The notes: generated from the sequence alone by a model not told the origin. DNA of 64,000 bases from Campylobacterota bacterium (GCA_003252535.1 QKDN01000054.1:140792-204791); one strand, 5' to 3'; counted from the stretch's first letter, positions 16,354 through 25,726 are shown. Numbers and translations are program-made.

Positions 16354-16875
16354 TTATGCCTGGTAGTTCTTGATAGCTTTTTCAAGGATCTCGATAGCTG
16401 CCGCTCTATCCTTGAAGCCTGATACTTTGACCCATTTGTTCGGCTCGAGCATCTTGTATGTCTCGAAGAAGTTCTTGATCCTGTCCAGTGTATGTGCCGG
16501 GATATCCGCCAGGTCATTGATGTCTTTGTATGTCGGGTCGATCTTGGTTGCAGGTACAGCGAGGAGCTTTTCGTCGCCGCCGCTCTCGTCCTCAGTCATG
16601 AGTACGCCTACAAGTCGGCATTTGATGTATGAACCAGCCTGCAATGCATAGTCGCAGAGTACCAGGATATCTGCCGGGTCACCGTCATCTGAAAGGGTGT
16701 TGGCTACAAAACCGTAGTTCGCCGGGTAGTGCATCGCCGAGTAGAGTACTCTGTCCACCTCTACTGCACCTGAATCTTTGTCGATCTCGTATTTGATATT
16801 TGAATTGAGTGGAACCTCAATTATAGCTTTTACCGCATCGGGACACTCGCCGTGACCAATTTTTGAAATATCCAT
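16354..16875 (-). CDS. ppa: Inorganic pyrophosphatase (family I)
   Basis: Hydrolyses pyrophosphate and so pulls biosynthetic reactions forward; cytoplasmic. The family signature DGDPADILV is present, with the acidic metal ligands in that motif and in ESGGDEKLL and TKIDPTYKD. NSNIKYEIDK and MHYPANYGFV are further active-site segments. The ATG at 16875 gives 173 residues and has GGAG six bases ahead; an ATG four codons upstream overlaps that ribosome site and is less likely. Monocistronic with its own terminator. Confidence 0.94.
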   Translation of the reverse strand: MDISKIGHGECPDAVKAIIEVPLNSNIKYEIDKDSGAVEVDRVLYSAMHYPANYGFVANTLSDDGDPADILVLCDYALQAGSYIKCRLVGVLMTEDESGGDEKLLAVPATKIDPTYKDINDLADIPAHTLDRIKNFFETYKMLEPNKWVKVSGFKDRAAAIEILEKAIKNYQA

Positions 16876-17076
16876 TGTACACTCCATAAAAGTTTGACCG
16901 TTCCGCGTCAGGCTGAGCGGGGGTCTATGGGGCGTATCTTAACATAACTATATTGAGATTTTAGAATAAATGTTAATAATATTTTTATTCTTTAATCCAT
17001 ACTGATTTGAGAGGGTGTTTTGCCTATTCTCCAAATGAATCGGAAAAAACTGTCCGTTTTGGTAACATCGACAGGT

Positions 17077-17292
17077 CTACTGCCCGGAGCGAAACTGCAT
17101 CAGCCACTCTTTGTCCTCTTCGCTGAGCTTGCCGACCTTTTCAAGGAGGCCAGCCCTGATAGAACGCAGGGTATCGATATCGAGGTACTTCAGGAGGGTG
17201 GGATCGATAGTGGGTTCGCTCCGGCCGTAGGATATCAACCCTTCGATCTCTTTGAGCAGGCTCTCCGGGGTCTCGTTGTCGTGGTGGCTCAT
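17077..17292 (-). CDS. Small helical protein of unknown function
   Basis: 71 residues, acidic and predicted to be all helical: SLLKEIEGLISYGRS, then LLKYLDIDTLRSIRAGLLEK and SEEDKEWLMQF. No signal peptide or membrane segment. Family not recognised. GAGAGG lies six bases before the ATG, and the amino-acid make-up is that of a real protein rather than an antisense artefact. It is divergent from bcp with 65 bases between the starts. Confidence 0.6.
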   Translation of the reverse strand: MSHHDNETPESLLKEIEGLISYGRSEPTIDPTLLKYLDIDTLRSIRAGLLEKVGKLSEEDKEWLMQFRSGQ

Positions 17293-17357
17293 CACGGTCC
17301 TCTCTTTACTTTTTTGTCATTTTGCTATACTACCAAAAAAACTATCAAGGAGAGACT

Positions 17358-17828
17358 ATGCCACAGATCGGAGATAATGTCAGAGATTTCTGTCTGCCAA
17401 ACCAGGATGAAGAGGAGATATGTCTGCGTGACATCAGGGGAAGATGGATTGTCCTTTATTTCTATCCCAAGGACAGTACGCCGGGCTGTACGACCGAAGC
17501 GTGTGATTTCAGTGCTGCCCTGCCTGATTTCGGGAAGCTTGATGCGATCGTCCTGGGTGTAAGCCCCGACAGCCCCCAGAAGCACAGGAACTTCATCGCC
17601 AAAAAAGAGCTCACGATCACCCTCCTGGCCGATGAGGATAAGAGCCTGTGCAACCAGTTCGGAGTATGGCAGCTCAAGAAGAACTACGGCAAGGAGTATA
17701 TGGGTGTAGTCCGGTCGACCTTCATCATCGATCCTGACGGGAAGATCGCCGCGATATGGGAAAGTGTCAAGGTCAAAGGGCATGTCGACGCTGTGAAAGA
17801 GAAGCTCGGCGAGCTGCAGGCCCGTTAA
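17358..17828 (+). CDS. bcp: Thioredoxin-dependent peroxiredoxin, Bcp/PrxQ type
   Basis: Reduces hydrogen and organic peroxides with thioredoxin as electron donor. The peroxidatic Cys44 and resolving Cys49 are in STPGCTTEACDF, the five-residue spacing of classic Bcp. LYFYPKD and the late VVRSTFIIDPDG are family motifs. Length 156. The start has AAGGAGAG upstream. A YibQ-type gene follows six bases later, so the two are probably cotranscribed. TrxA and TrxB, encoded at 22 kb, would be the natural reductants. Confidence 0.94.
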   Translation: MPQIGDNVRDFCLPNQDEEEICLRDIRGRWIVLYFYPKDSTPGCTTEACDFSAALPDFGKLDAIVLGVSPDSPQKHRNFIAKKELTITLLADEDKSLCNQFGVWQLKKNYGKEYMGVVRSTFIIDPDGKIAAIWESVKVKGHVDAVKEKLGELQAR

Positions 17829-17834
17829 ATCTTG

Positions 17835-18782
17835 ATGAAAAAGCCCCCTGCCATACTCGGATTCCTGTTGCTTTTCGTGATGCTTTTTGCCCCTGGGACA
17901 GTCGGGGGAGGCATGGCGTATGGCGCTCAGAAAGAAGAGTATGTGACGACCCGGGGAGGGAGAGTCTATCCCGCTTCGCGTATGATCTATCACAAAAGCA
18001 GGTTGCAGAAGATCGTACGGGTCAAAAAAGAGAAGAACAACAAGCGGATACTCACTTATCGTCTGCCCGGGAACTTCTCATCCGCTGCCAAAACTTCCGC
18101 CGGAACCCACAGCAGCAGAGATGAGCCGAAACTCGTCATTATCATCGACGATATAGCGACCTATACACAGTGGAAAAGACTCAGGTCCATACCCTACGAG
18201 ATCACCCCCTCCATCTTTCCCCCTTCGAAGAATGTCACTATCCGGGCTTCCATGATCAGCGATCCCGAACATGCCATGATCCATCTCCCTATGGAGGCGA
18301 AGATATCGGCAAAAAACACCATGTGCGGCAGTATATGCATCAAGGATACGACAAAGCTGATGGAACAGCGTATCAAAAAGCTCAGGCATGATCTCCCCGG
18401 TATCCGGATCATCAACAACCATACGGGGAGCGCATTGACATCCGATTATGATTCGTTCTACCGCCTGTACGGGATCATGAAGTGCGAAGGGTTCATCTTC
18501 GTCGACAGCTATACCAGCGTCGCTTCCAAAGCCTCCAGTGTAGCGGCGAAGTACGGTGACAAATGTCTCGTGCGGGATGTATTCCTGGATAATGTCCGTA
18601 CACGGCCTGCTATCAGGGCACAGCTGCAAAAGGCGGTGAAGATAGCACGTACAAAAGGGTATGCCATCGCTATCGGTCATCCCCATGACATTACGATGGG
18701 GACATTGCGGGGATCAGGAGATATCCTCCGTGGTGTCAGGGTGATCTATATGGACAGGCTTCTCAAAGAGCTGGGCAGATAG
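17835..18782 (+). CDS. Divergent polysaccharide deacetylase family protein (YibQ-like)
   Basis: 315 residues: a signal peptide (about 1-31), a basic linker, then the divergent polysaccharide deacetylase domain (about 90-310). Recognised segments are PKLVIIIDDIA, TPSIFPP, MIHLPMEA, INNHTGSALTSD, CLVRDVFLDN and AIAIGHPH. The conserved Asp and His residues are kept, so metal-dependent deacetylation of an envelope polysaccharide is plausible but unproven for this family. The ATG is preferred over an in-frame TTG three bases before. The last 69 bases also encode the end of the converging EAL protein. Confidence 0.85.
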   Translation: MKKPPAILGFLLLFVMLFAPGTVGGGMAYGAQKEEYVTTRGGRVYPASRMIYHKSRLQKIVRVKKEKNNKRILTYRLPGNFSSAAKTSAGTHSSRDEPKLVIIIDDIATYTQWKRLRSIPYEITPSIFPPSKNVTIRASMISDPEHAMIHLPMEAKISAKNTMCGSICIKDTTKLMEQRIKKLRHDLPGIRIINNHTGSALTSDYDSFYRLYGIMKCEGFIFVDSYTSVASKASSVAAKYGDKCLVRDVFLDNVRTRPAIRAQLQKAVKIARTKGYAIAIGHPHDITMGTLRGSGDILRGVRVIYMDRLLKELGR

Positions 18783-20765
18783 GACATCTTTGCCGGGTTC
18801 TCCTATGAAATACCCCTGCATATAGTCAGCGCCCATGGCAGTGATGAGATCGAATACCTCTTTTGTCCCTACGAATTCGGCGATGGTGTTGATCCCCAGC
18901 TTGTTGGCGAACAGCAGTATGGTCTCGACTACGATCCTTGATTCGCTTTCTGTGTTGATGTTCTTGATCAGCGAACCGTCTATCTTGAGGTAGTCCGCTT
19001 TGAGATGGATGATATGTTCGAAGTTGGAATAGCCGCTGCCGAAATCATCGATCGCTATTTTGCAGCCGCGTTCTTTGATCTTGTCGAGGAATAGACACAC
19101 TTCGTTGTAGTCGTCGATCTGCTGCGATTCGGTGATCTCGAAGATGATCCTGTGGGGTTCCGTGAAGCCCTCGATCTGTTCGCAGATGAATGCCACGGTG
19201 TGTTCATTGAAGATATCCTCGATGGAGAGGTTGACGGAGAACTCACAGGGTTTGTCCCTGAAGTATTCGAAGGTCTTTTCGATCATGATCCTGGTGATGA
19301 GTTCGTACTGCAGGTATTTTTTGGCGACCTCCAGGAAGTAAGATGGTGATATGGTCTCCCCCTCCTCATCGATGAATCTCACGAGTGATTCGTATTTGTC
19401 TATCCTTTGGGTACGGGTATTATAGATGGGCTGGAAGTGGGGGATGATCCTGTCTTCCCTGATCGCTTTCTTGATCATGTTGTGCCAGTGGAGACTCTCC
19501 TGGATCTGCTCCTTTTTCTGGTAGTCTTCCTGGTAGACCTTGTAGTGTTTTTTCTGTTTCCTCGCATTCTGGAGCGCGACATCGGCATGGTTGAGGCCGT
19601 TGCTTTTGTAGTAGGAGATCCCTGCCGAGAGTGAAATACTGATATCGAATTCACCGATCTGGATGATAGTATTATGGAAGTGGCAGAGTATATCCGCGAT
19701 CGCCCCTTCGAACTCAGAGACATCGTTTGCACTGTCGGTGAAGATGACCATCTCATCGGCAGGGAGCTTGTAGAGTTCGTACCCTTTGGGGCGTATCATG
19801 TCAGCGATCGCACCGGTCACTTTGACCAGGACCCTGTCACCCATCTCGAAGCCGTAGAGTTCGTTGATGTCCCTGAACCCCTCGATGTCGATGAGGGCAA
19901 GGTTGGGATGCTGTGCATGTTTCAGGCGCATAAGGAGCTTTTCACGGTTCGGCAGATTGGTCAGCGCATCGGTGGTCTGCTGGGTGATGAGGTGCTGCTG
20001 GTTGAGCAGTTCGGTGATATCCTGCCTGATCGCGATATACTCCACGATATTCTCTTCTTCATCGAGGATCGGCATGATCGTCGCGGAGACTATGTAGGCT
20101 TCGCCGTTTTTCTTGCGGTTTTTCACGACCCCTTTCCAAACTTTTTTGGCCGTGATCGTCGACCAGAGCTCCCTGAAAAGTTCGGGGGGTGTTTCCGGGT
20201 GGCGGACGATACGATGGGAGTGGCCTATCAGCTCATCCCGTGAATATCCCGAGATCCCGACGAACTGTTCATTGGCATAGGTGATGATCCCTTTCGGATC
20301 TGTCTTGGTGACGATATTGGTGATGTCGACTGCCTGTTTGTACTGCTCGTAGAGCTTGTGGGTATCCTGGTACTGCCGCTGGTAATAGAGTGCAGAAGCG
20401 ATATCCCCGAGGACGCGGAGCAGTTCCCCGGCGCCGAAAGGGTGCAGCAGATAGTGCCTCGCACCGTGCAGGAGACTTCGCGTCAGGTCATCATGCTCTT
20501 CGGCGCTCCCCATGACGATGACAGGTCTCTCCGCTCCCAGTTCTTCGAAGAAGACGAATGTCTCTTCCCTGCCCGTGTCACTGAGGTGCAGGGATGCGAG
20601 GATGATATCTGGATTGTGTATGCGGCAGAGCTCGATCCCTTCAGCGATAGCGGCAGTACGGTAGAGTGCAGCGCATCCTGCCTCTATATCCGGGGCGATC
20701 CGGGCGATCCCGGCAGTATCTTCCCCGACCAGGAGTATCGTATAGTTCTCAAGATAACCGGCCAC
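18714..20765 (-). CDS. Pseudo-receiver/PAS/degenerate GGDEF/EAL signalling protein
   Basis: About 683 residues. The first 120 look like a response-regulator receiver, but the phosphate-accepting Asp is Ser (DIILASLHLSD) and the conserved Lys before Pro-Phe is His (LLHPFGAGEL). A PAS domain follows (ITYANEQFVGISGYSRDELIG), then a GGDEF domain whose signature has decayed to LPADEM, so no cyclase activity is expected. The C-terminal EAL domain has ESL for EAL (YESLVRF) but keeps the metal and catalytic residues in ITES, AIDDFGSGYSN, LKIDG and IAEF, so it may still break down c-di-GMP. The start is taken as GTG at 20765, six bases after GGGGAGG; the ATG at 20795 lacks a ribosome site. Confidence 0.85.
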   Translation of the reverse strand: MAGYLENYTILLVGEDTAGIARIAPDIEAGCAALYRTAAIAEGIELCRIHNPDIILASLHLSDTGREETFVFFEELGAERPVIVMGSAEEHDDLTRSLLHGARHYLLHPFGAGELLRVLGDIASALYYQRQYQDTHKLYEQYKQAVDITNIVTKTDPKGIITYANEQFVGISGYSRDELIGHSHRIVRHPETPPELFRELWSTITAKKVWKGVVKNRKKNGEAYIVSATIMPILDEEENIVEYIAIRQDITELLNQQHLITQQTTDALTNLPNREKLLMRLKHAQHPNLALIDIEGFRDINELYGFEMGDRVLVKVTGAIADMIRPKGYELYKLPADEMVIFTDSANDVSEFEGAIADILCHFHNTIIQIGEFDISISLSAGISYYKSNGLNHADVALQNARKQKKHYKVYQEDYQKKEQIQESLHWHNMIKKAIREDRIIPHFQPIYNTRTQRIDKYESLVRFIDEEGETISPSYFLEVAKKYLQYELITRIMIEKTFEYFRDKPCEFSVNLSIEDIFNEHTVAFICEQIEGFTEPHRIIFEITESQQIDDYNEVCLFLDKIKERGCKIAIDDFGSGYSNFEHIIHLKADYLKIDGSLIKNINTESESRIVVETILLFANKLGINTIAEFVGTKEVFDLITAMGADYMQGYFIGEPGKDVLSAQLFEKPVHIDHPDTTEDIS

Positions 20766-20858
20766 CCTTTTCCTCCCCGTTAGATATTCCTGCATTATAC
20801 AGGGAATAACCAAAAAACTATGACAATATGCCACACTTTTTCGGCTGGTGATATGTTT

Positions 20859-21248
20859 ATGCGATACTTGGCGAGACAGAGAAAAAAGGAGAAAAGAGAG
20901 ACGGAGTATCACAATACGAGTCGCCGGAGCGGCGAGAAGGGTGAGGAGCTCGCCGTGGAATACCTCGGAAGAGAAGGGTATGAGATCATCGAGAGGAATT
21001 TCTACGCCAGCAAGCTCGGTGAGATCGATATCGTCGCCAAAAAAGGGGGAGTACTGCACTTCATAGAGGTCAAAAGCGCTTTTGGAGATTTTGATCCCGT
21101 CCACAATTTCACCTGTGCCAAGCAGACGAAAGTGATCAGGTCGGCATACTATTTTCTCAAGTCACGATCGCTCGATCTCCCCTTTTGCATCGACCTGCTC
21201 CTTATCCGCGGCAGGAAAGCGGAACTTATCGAGAACATAACGATGTAG
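20859..21248 (+). CDS. YraN/UPF0102-family predicted nuclease
   Basis: A 129-residue protein of the restriction-endonuclease-like fold. The core SGEKGEELAVEYL, then GYEIIERNFYASKLGEIDIVA and LHFIEVKSA carry the E-D-ExK pattern of that superfamily (GEIDIV and FIEVK). Family members are linked to Holliday-junction or DNA processing, but function is unsettled. A start at 20853 is also possible; GGTGAT spacing favours 20859. The N-terminal basic extension (about 20 residues) is longer than usual. Confidence 0.82.
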   Translation: MRYLARQRKKEKRETEYHNTSRRSGEKGEELAVEYLGREGYEIIERNFYASKLGEIDIVAKKGGVLHFIEVKSAFGDFDPVHNFTCAKQTKVIRSAYYFLKSRSLDLPFCIDLLLIRGRKAELIENITM

Positions 21249-21252
21249 AGTG

Positions 21253-21258
21253 TATAAT
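21253..21258 (+). promoter_or_regulatory. -10 box for the PhyH-family gene
   Basis: TATAAT 31 bases before the ATG at 21289, immediately after the yraN stop. CAGAGG follows as ribosome site. Confidence 0.45.
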
Positions 21259-21288
21259 GCGGTATTCTAAATCATCAGAGGTATTGCT

Positions 21289-22032
21289 ATGGAGTTGGAC
21301 AGTGAACAGCTGGAGTTTTTCGAAAAGAACGGATATCTGATCATACGCAGTTTTGTACCGGACGAACGATGCGATACGCTCAGGGATATCGCCCTGGCAC
21401 ACCTCATGCACAAGGTACCACCGATAGAGACAGAATCAGAGTACAACGAGCACTCCAAACTCTTCTCCGACGGCACAGTACGGCGCCTGCGCCAGGTATA
21501 CGACAGGGATATCGTGTTCAGGGAGTGGATGGAGGAGCCGGCGATCCGCCCGATGCTGCGGCAGATACTGGGAGAGACCCCCGTCATCGTCCTGGCCCAT
21601 CACAACTCCATCATGACCAAGATGCCTCATACGAGCAGCGAGACCTCATGGCACCAGGACAAACGATACTGGCGCTACAGGAACGACAATATGGTCTCGG
21701 TATGGCTCGCGCTGGGAGAGGAGAACAGCCGCAACGGTGTCCTGGAGTTCATCCCCGGCAGCCATAGAACCGACCTGAGCCCTGACCGTTTCGATGAGAA
21801 GGAATATTTCATGAGCGACTACCCTGCCAACCAGGAGCTTATCACCGCCAGGGTGAGCAGCGATCTGCAGAAGGGGGATATCGTTTTTTTCCATTGCAAA
21901 CTGCTTCACCGTGCCAATGCGAATAACACCGACGAGGCTAAAATATCATTCGTTTACACCCTCAAAGGGGAGTCGAACGAAGCGATCGAAGGTACCAGAT
22001 CGAGTCAATTCGACGAAATAAGACTAAATTAG
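21289..22032 (+). CDS. Phytanoyl-CoA dioxygenase (PhyH)-family Fe(II)/2-oxoglutarate oxygenase
   Basis: A 247-residue cupin-fold oxygenase. Iron ligands are the His and Asp in SWHQDKRYW and the distal His in FFHCKLLHRANAN. The 2-oxoglutarate-binding basic residue should be near KISFVYTLKG. NGYLIIRSFVPDE at the N-terminus is typical of PhyH. It would hydroxylate a small metabolite; the substrate cannot be predicted. It has its own -10 box and is followed by the trxA promoter region. Confidence 0.85.
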   Translation: MELDSEQLEFFEKNGYLIIRSFVPDERCDTLRDIALAHLMHKVPPIETESEYNEHSKLFSDGTVRRLRQVYDRDIVFREWMEEPAIRPMLRQILGETPVIVLAHHNSIMTKMPHTSSETSWHQDKRYWRYRNDNMVSVWLALGEENSRNGVLEFIPGSHRTDLSPDRFDEKEYFMSDYPANQELITARVSSDLQKGDIVFFHCKLLHRANANNTDEAKISFVYTLKGESNEAIEGTRSSQFDEIRLN

Positions 22033-22053
22033 TCCTATTTTTGCTCTTATATA

Positions 22054-22082
22054 TTGACAAAATAAAAAATATTAGTTATAAA
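22054..22082 (+). promoter_or_regulatory. Full sigma-70 promoter upstream of trxA
   Basis: TTGACA and TATAAA separated by 17 bases, one of the few complete -35/-10 pairs in this window, about 85 bases before trxA. Confidence 0.6.
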
Positions 22083-22130
22083 TATGGTATCAAAGGCTTT
22101 GATTATACGATTCTCAAAGAGAGATTTTTG

Positions 22131-22136
22131 TATAAT
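22131..22136 (+). promoter_or_regulatory. Second, closer -10 box for trxA
   Basis: TATAAT preceded by TTTTTG, 31 bases before the trxA start. The T-rich upstream stretch is the phylum's usual replacement for a -35 box. Confidence 0.5.
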
Positions 22137-22167
22137 CGGCTGAAATTACTCAAAGAAGGAATTACAG

Positions 22168-22485
22168 ATGGGAAAATATGTTGAACTAACAAACGAGAAC
22201 TTTGACGCAACTATCGCCGAAGGCGTTACATTGGTAGACTTTTGGGCTCCATGGTGCGGACCTTGTAGAATGATCGCTCCTGTTATCGAAGAGCTTGCAG
22301 AGGATTTCGAAGGGAAAGCGACTATCGCAAAAGTAAATACCGATGAGGAGCAGGACATCGCTGTAAAATTCGGTATCCGTTCTATCCCTACGATCCTGTT
22401 CTTCAAGAACGGTGAAGTAGTAGACCAGATGATCGGTGCAGCTAGCAAAGATGCTTTCGCAGACAAACTGAACGCACTTCTATAA
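22168..22485 (+). CDS. trxA: Thioredoxin
   Basis: A 105-residue classic thioredoxin, the general cytoplasmic disulfide reductant. The active site WAPWCGPCRM has Cys30 and Cys33; the cis-proline is in IRSIPTILFF. It feeds peroxiredoxins such as Bcp and is reduced by TrxB, whose gene follows after 137 bases. AAAGAAGGAATT lies before the ATG. Two candidate promoters upstream suggest strong or dual control. Confidence 0.97.
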   Translation: MGKYVELTNENFDATIAEGVTLVDFWAPWCGPCRMIAPVIEELAEDFEGKATIAKVNTDEEQDIAVKFGIRSIPTILFFKNGEVVDQMIGAASKDAFADKLNALL

Positions 22486-22622
22486 TCACAACCGCCAGGG
22501 TTTTGGCCCTGACCGGCTTCAAGAAATTCCTTTACAACAAATCCATTGATCACTTAAGTTCCTGGATAAGCCATAGCTTACCGATGGTTTAGCCAGTAAC
22601 TTGGATAGCAAAAGGAGAAGAG

Positions 22623-23561
22623 ATGCTTGATTGTGCTATTATCGGAGGAGGGCCGGCAGGCCTGACAGCCGGACTGTATGCCACCAGAGGCGGTCTGAAG
22701 GATGTAGTGATGTTCGAAAAGGGGATGCCCGGAGGACAGATCACGCAAAGCAGCGAGATAGAGAACTATCCCGGTTTTTACCAGCACGGCAAGACCGGTA
22801 TGGACTTCATGGATACATGGCAGGAGCAGTGCTTTGCATTCGGTCTGAAACACCGTATGGAAGAGGTGGCCGCAGTACGCAGGGAGGGTGAACATTTCGT
22901 CCTCGATATCCCGGGCAAAGAGAGTATCAGCGCGAAAACGGTGATCATGTGTACAGGCAGCACGCCCAAAAGAGCCGGTGTCAAAGGGGAGAACGAGTTC
23001 TTCGGCAAAGGGGTGAGCACCTGCGCGACCTGTGACGGGTTCTTTTACAGGAACAAAGAAGTAGCGGTTCTCGGCGGCGGCGATACAGCCCTTGAAGAGG
23101 CCTACTACCTATCGAACATCTGTTCGAAGGTCTATGTGATCCACAGAAGGGATACCTTCAGGGCTGCCCCTTCGACAGTAGACCGTGTACAGCGCAAGGA
23201 GAATATCGAGCTCATCACCAATGCGACGGTTGAAGAGATCGTCGGAGACAAAACCGGGGTGACAGGTATCGATATCAGGGATGCAGCGGGGAATATCAGC
23301 AGGCTTGAAGTACCTGGTATCTTTGTTTTCGTAGGGCACAATGTCAACAACTCCGTCCTCAAGGACAGTGCAGGGAACTTTATCTGCGATATCAACGAGC
23401 AGGGTCAGGTGATCGTGGACCTTAACATGCATACATCGATCGAGGGGCTCTACGCCGCCGGCGATATGCGGATCAACGCCCCCAAACAGGTAGTATGTGC
23501 GGCAGGCGACGGCGCTACGGCCGCGTTACAGGTAATCTCATATATTCAGGAGCAAGCATAA
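22623..23561 (+). CDS. trxB: Thioredoxin reductase
   Basis: An FAD enzyme of 312 residues that reduces thioredoxin with NADPH. The FAD-binding [17 protein letters not shown] is at the N-terminus, the redox pair C134/C137 in [10 protein letters not shown], the NAD(P) fold [10 protein letters not shown] with HRRDTFRA, and the late FAD motif YAAGDMR. AGGAG precedes the start. dapB begins two bases after its stop, so trxB, dapB and purF are probably cotranscribed. Confidence 0.96.
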   Translation: MLDCAIIGGGPAGLTAGLYATRGGLKDVVMFEKGMPGGQITQSSEIENYPGFYQHGKTGMDFMDTWQEQCFAFGLKHRMEEVAAVRREGEHFVLDIPGKESISAKTVIMCTGSTPKRAGVKGENEFFGKGVSTCATCDGFFYRNKEVAVLGGGDTALEEAYYLSNICSKVYVIHRRDTFRAAPSTVDRVQRKENIELITNATVEEIVGDKTGVTGIDIRDAAGNISRLEVPGIFVFVGHNVNNSVLKDSAGNFICDINEQGQVIVDLNMHTSIEGLYAAGDMRINAPKQVVCAAGDGATAALQVISYIQEQA

Positions 23562-23563
23562 TT

Positions 23564-24331
23564 ATGATCAAAGTAGGTATAGTCGGCAGTACCGGGAGAG
23601 TCGGAAGCCTCCTTATCGACAATCTTAAGAACGACGAGAGTGCGAAACTTGGCGCTGTCCATGTGTTCGATGAACTTCAAAAAGATGTAGGCGGGGATGT
23701 ATTCGTCACCAATTCGATGGCAGAACTTCTGAACCATTGCGATGTTGTGATCGATTTCTCTGCGCCTGTAGCTACCGAAGCACTCATCGAGGCTGCACTG
23801 GAGAACCCGAAACCTCTCGTCATCGCAACGACCGGTTTTACGACACACCAGCAAAACCTCCTGACACAGGCATCGGAAAAGATGCCGGTTCTCTACTCGT
23901 CCAATATGTCGGTGGGTATCGCCCTTCTGAAACAGCTTGTCGAGAAGGTTTCCGCAACGTTGAGCGATTTTGATATCGAGATCATCGAGTACCATCACAA
24001 GCACAAGGTAGATGCGCCAAGCGGTACTGCTCTCACGCTCGGCGAGTTTGCCGCAGCAGGACGCGGTCTTGACCTGGAGAGCGTCAGGGTGAGCGGCAGG
24101 GACGGGCAGATAGGCGCGAGAACCAAGGACGAGATCGCGATCATGGCTCTCCGCGGCGGTGATATCGTCGGACGCCATACGGTCGGTTTCTACAATGACG
24201 GCGAGTTCCTTGAGCTCAACCATACGGCAACAAGCCGCGATACTTTCTCCAAGGGAGCCATCCGTGCAGCAAAATGGCTCGTGAACCAGAAAGAGGGTCT
24301 CTACTCAATCAATGACTGCTTAGGTATATAA
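23564..24331 (+). CDS. dapB: 4-hydroxy-tetrahydrodipicolinate reductase
   Basis: A 255-residue enzyme of lysine and diaminopimelate synthesis. The NAD(P)-binding loop VGIVGSTGRVGSLL is at the start and the signature EYHHKHKVDAPSGTA, with the catalytic His-His pair and Lys, is near residue 145. The start at 23564 was chosen over an in-frame ATG inside trxB because it gives the normal N-terminus of the family. AGGAG lies somewhat far upstream (11 bases). purF follows ten bases later. Confidence 0.95.
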   Translation: MIKVGIVGSTGRVGSLLIDNLKNDESAKLGAVHVFDELQKDVGGDVFVTNSMAELLNHCDVVIDFSAPVATEALIEAALENPKPLVIATTGFTTHQQNLLTQASEKMPVLYSSNMSVGIALLKQLVEKVSATLSDFDIEIIEYHHKHKVDAPSGTALTLGEFAAAGRGLDLESVRVSGRDGQIGARTKDEIAIMALRGGDIVGRHTVGFYNDGEFLELNHTATSRDTFSKGAIRAAKWLVNQKEGLYSINDCLGI

Positions 24332-24341
24332 AGGAATAATT

Positions 24342-25712
24342 ATGTGTGCAATCGTCGGTGTCTACGGCTCAAAGAACGCTTCGAAAATAGCTTACTATTC
24401 GCTCTTTGCCATGCAGCATAGAGGGCAGGAGTCCACAGGTATCAGTTCTGCGGACGGAAGCAGGATACACCTGATCAAAAAAAGAGGCAAGGTAGCCGAC
24501 GTCTTCGATGAGAAGAACATGGGGCTCCTTACAGGTGACTGTGCCATAGGACACAACCGCTATTCTACTGCCGGTGCGGACTCCATCCTCGATGCACAGC
24601 CGGTGTTCGCCAGGTACAAGCTCGGTGAGATATCCGTAGCACACAACGGCAACCTGGTCAACAAAGACGAGGTAAGGGAGAGGCTGATCGAGAACGGTGC
24701 GATCTTCCAGACCGATATGGATACCGAGAATATCGTCCATCTCATCGCCAAAAGCAAAGAAGACAAACTGATCGACCGCATCAAGGATATGCTGACCAAG
24801 ATCGAGGGTGCGTACTGTCTGGCGATCCAGAGCCGTTCCAAGATGTTCGTCGTCAGAGACCGTTTCGGTATCAGACCGCTTAGCCTCGGCAGACTCAAGG
24901 ACGGCGGATGGATCGTAGCGAGCGAGACCTGTGCGTTCGATCTCGTGGGTGCCGAATTCGTCAGGGATGTCAAGCCCGGCGAAATGCTGATCTTCGATGA
25001 GGAGTTCGAAGGGGATTATATCTCGGAGCAGATATTCGAGCCGGATTACCATCCGTGTGCGTTCGAGTATATCTATTTCGCCAGACCCGATTCGATCATC
25101 GACGGCAAGAACGTCTATGCTATGCGTCTTGAGATGGGCAAAAGACTGGCCAAAGAGACTCCGGCTGACGTTGATCTGGTATTGCCGGTACCTGACAGCG
25201 GCGTGGCCGCGGCACGTGGTTATGCCGAAGGGCTCGGTGCGCCGTTCGAGATGGGTATCGTCCGTAACCACTATGTCGGGCGTACCTTTATCGAGCCGCT
25301 TCAGGAGATCAGAGATGCCAAGGTCAAACAGAAGCTTTCTCCGATCAAACACCTGATAGAGGGGAAAAAGATAGCGATCATCGACGACTCCCTGGTCCGG
25401 GGGACGACGTCGCGCCAGATCGTCAAGATGCTCAAGGACGCAGGAGCGGCAGAGGTACATATGCGTATCGCAGCTCCAGAGATCAAGTTCCCATGCCGCT
25501 ACGGGATCGACACCCCGACCAAAGAGGAGCTGATCTCTTCGAGCAAGTCACCCGAAGAGATCGCTGAATTGATCGGCGCTACAAGTGTGGGATTCCTCTC
25601 TGTTGAAGGGCTTGTCGATGCGCTCGGCCATGACCGCAGCTATTCGCTAGTAAGCTTCGACGGCAACTACTTTGCAGGCGGATGCGCCGAGAGTCCCGGC
25701 TGCAGCAGCTAA
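24342..25712 (+). CDS. purF: Amidophosphoribosyltransferase
   Basis: Catalyses the first committed step of purine synthesis, from PRPP and glutamine. Cys2 after the initiator Met is the glutaminase nucleophile (MCAIVGVYG). The N-terminal Ntn domain shows HRGQESTGIS and GHNRYSTAG. The phosphoribosyl domain shows VLPVPDSGVAAA and the PRPP loop IAIIDDSLVRGTTSRQ. Length 456. The C-terminus ends CAESPGCSS. Translation start follows AAAGGAATAATT closely after dapB. Confidence 0.97.
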   Translation: MCAIVGVYGSKNASKIAYYSLFAMQHRGQESTGISSADGSRIHLIKKRGKVADVFDEKNMGLLTGDCAIGHNRYSTAGADSILDAQPVFARYKLGEISVAHNGNLVNKDEVRERLIENGAIFQTDMDTENIVHLIAKSKEDKLIDRIKDMLTKIEGAYCLAIQSRSKMFVVRDRFGIRPLSLGRLKDGGWIVASETCAFDLVGAEFVRDVKPGEMLIFDEEFEGDYISEQIFEPDYHPCAFEYIYFARPDSIIDGKNVYAMRLEMGKRLAKETPADVDLVLPVPDSGVAAARGYAEGLGAPFEMGIVRNHYVGRTFIEPLQEIRDAKVKQKLSPIKHLIEGKKIAIIDDSLVRGTTSRQIVKMLKDAGAAEVHMRIAAPEIKFPCRYGIDTPTKEELISSSKSPEEIAELIGATSVGFLSVEGLVDALGHDRSYSLVSFDGNYFAGGCAESPGCSS

Positions 25713-25726
25713 GAGGGTTATTGAGT

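Noticed and set aside
24369..25460. 363-codon open frame opposite purF
   Set aside because: purF is intact and conserved on the plus strand; the antisense frame has no family features.
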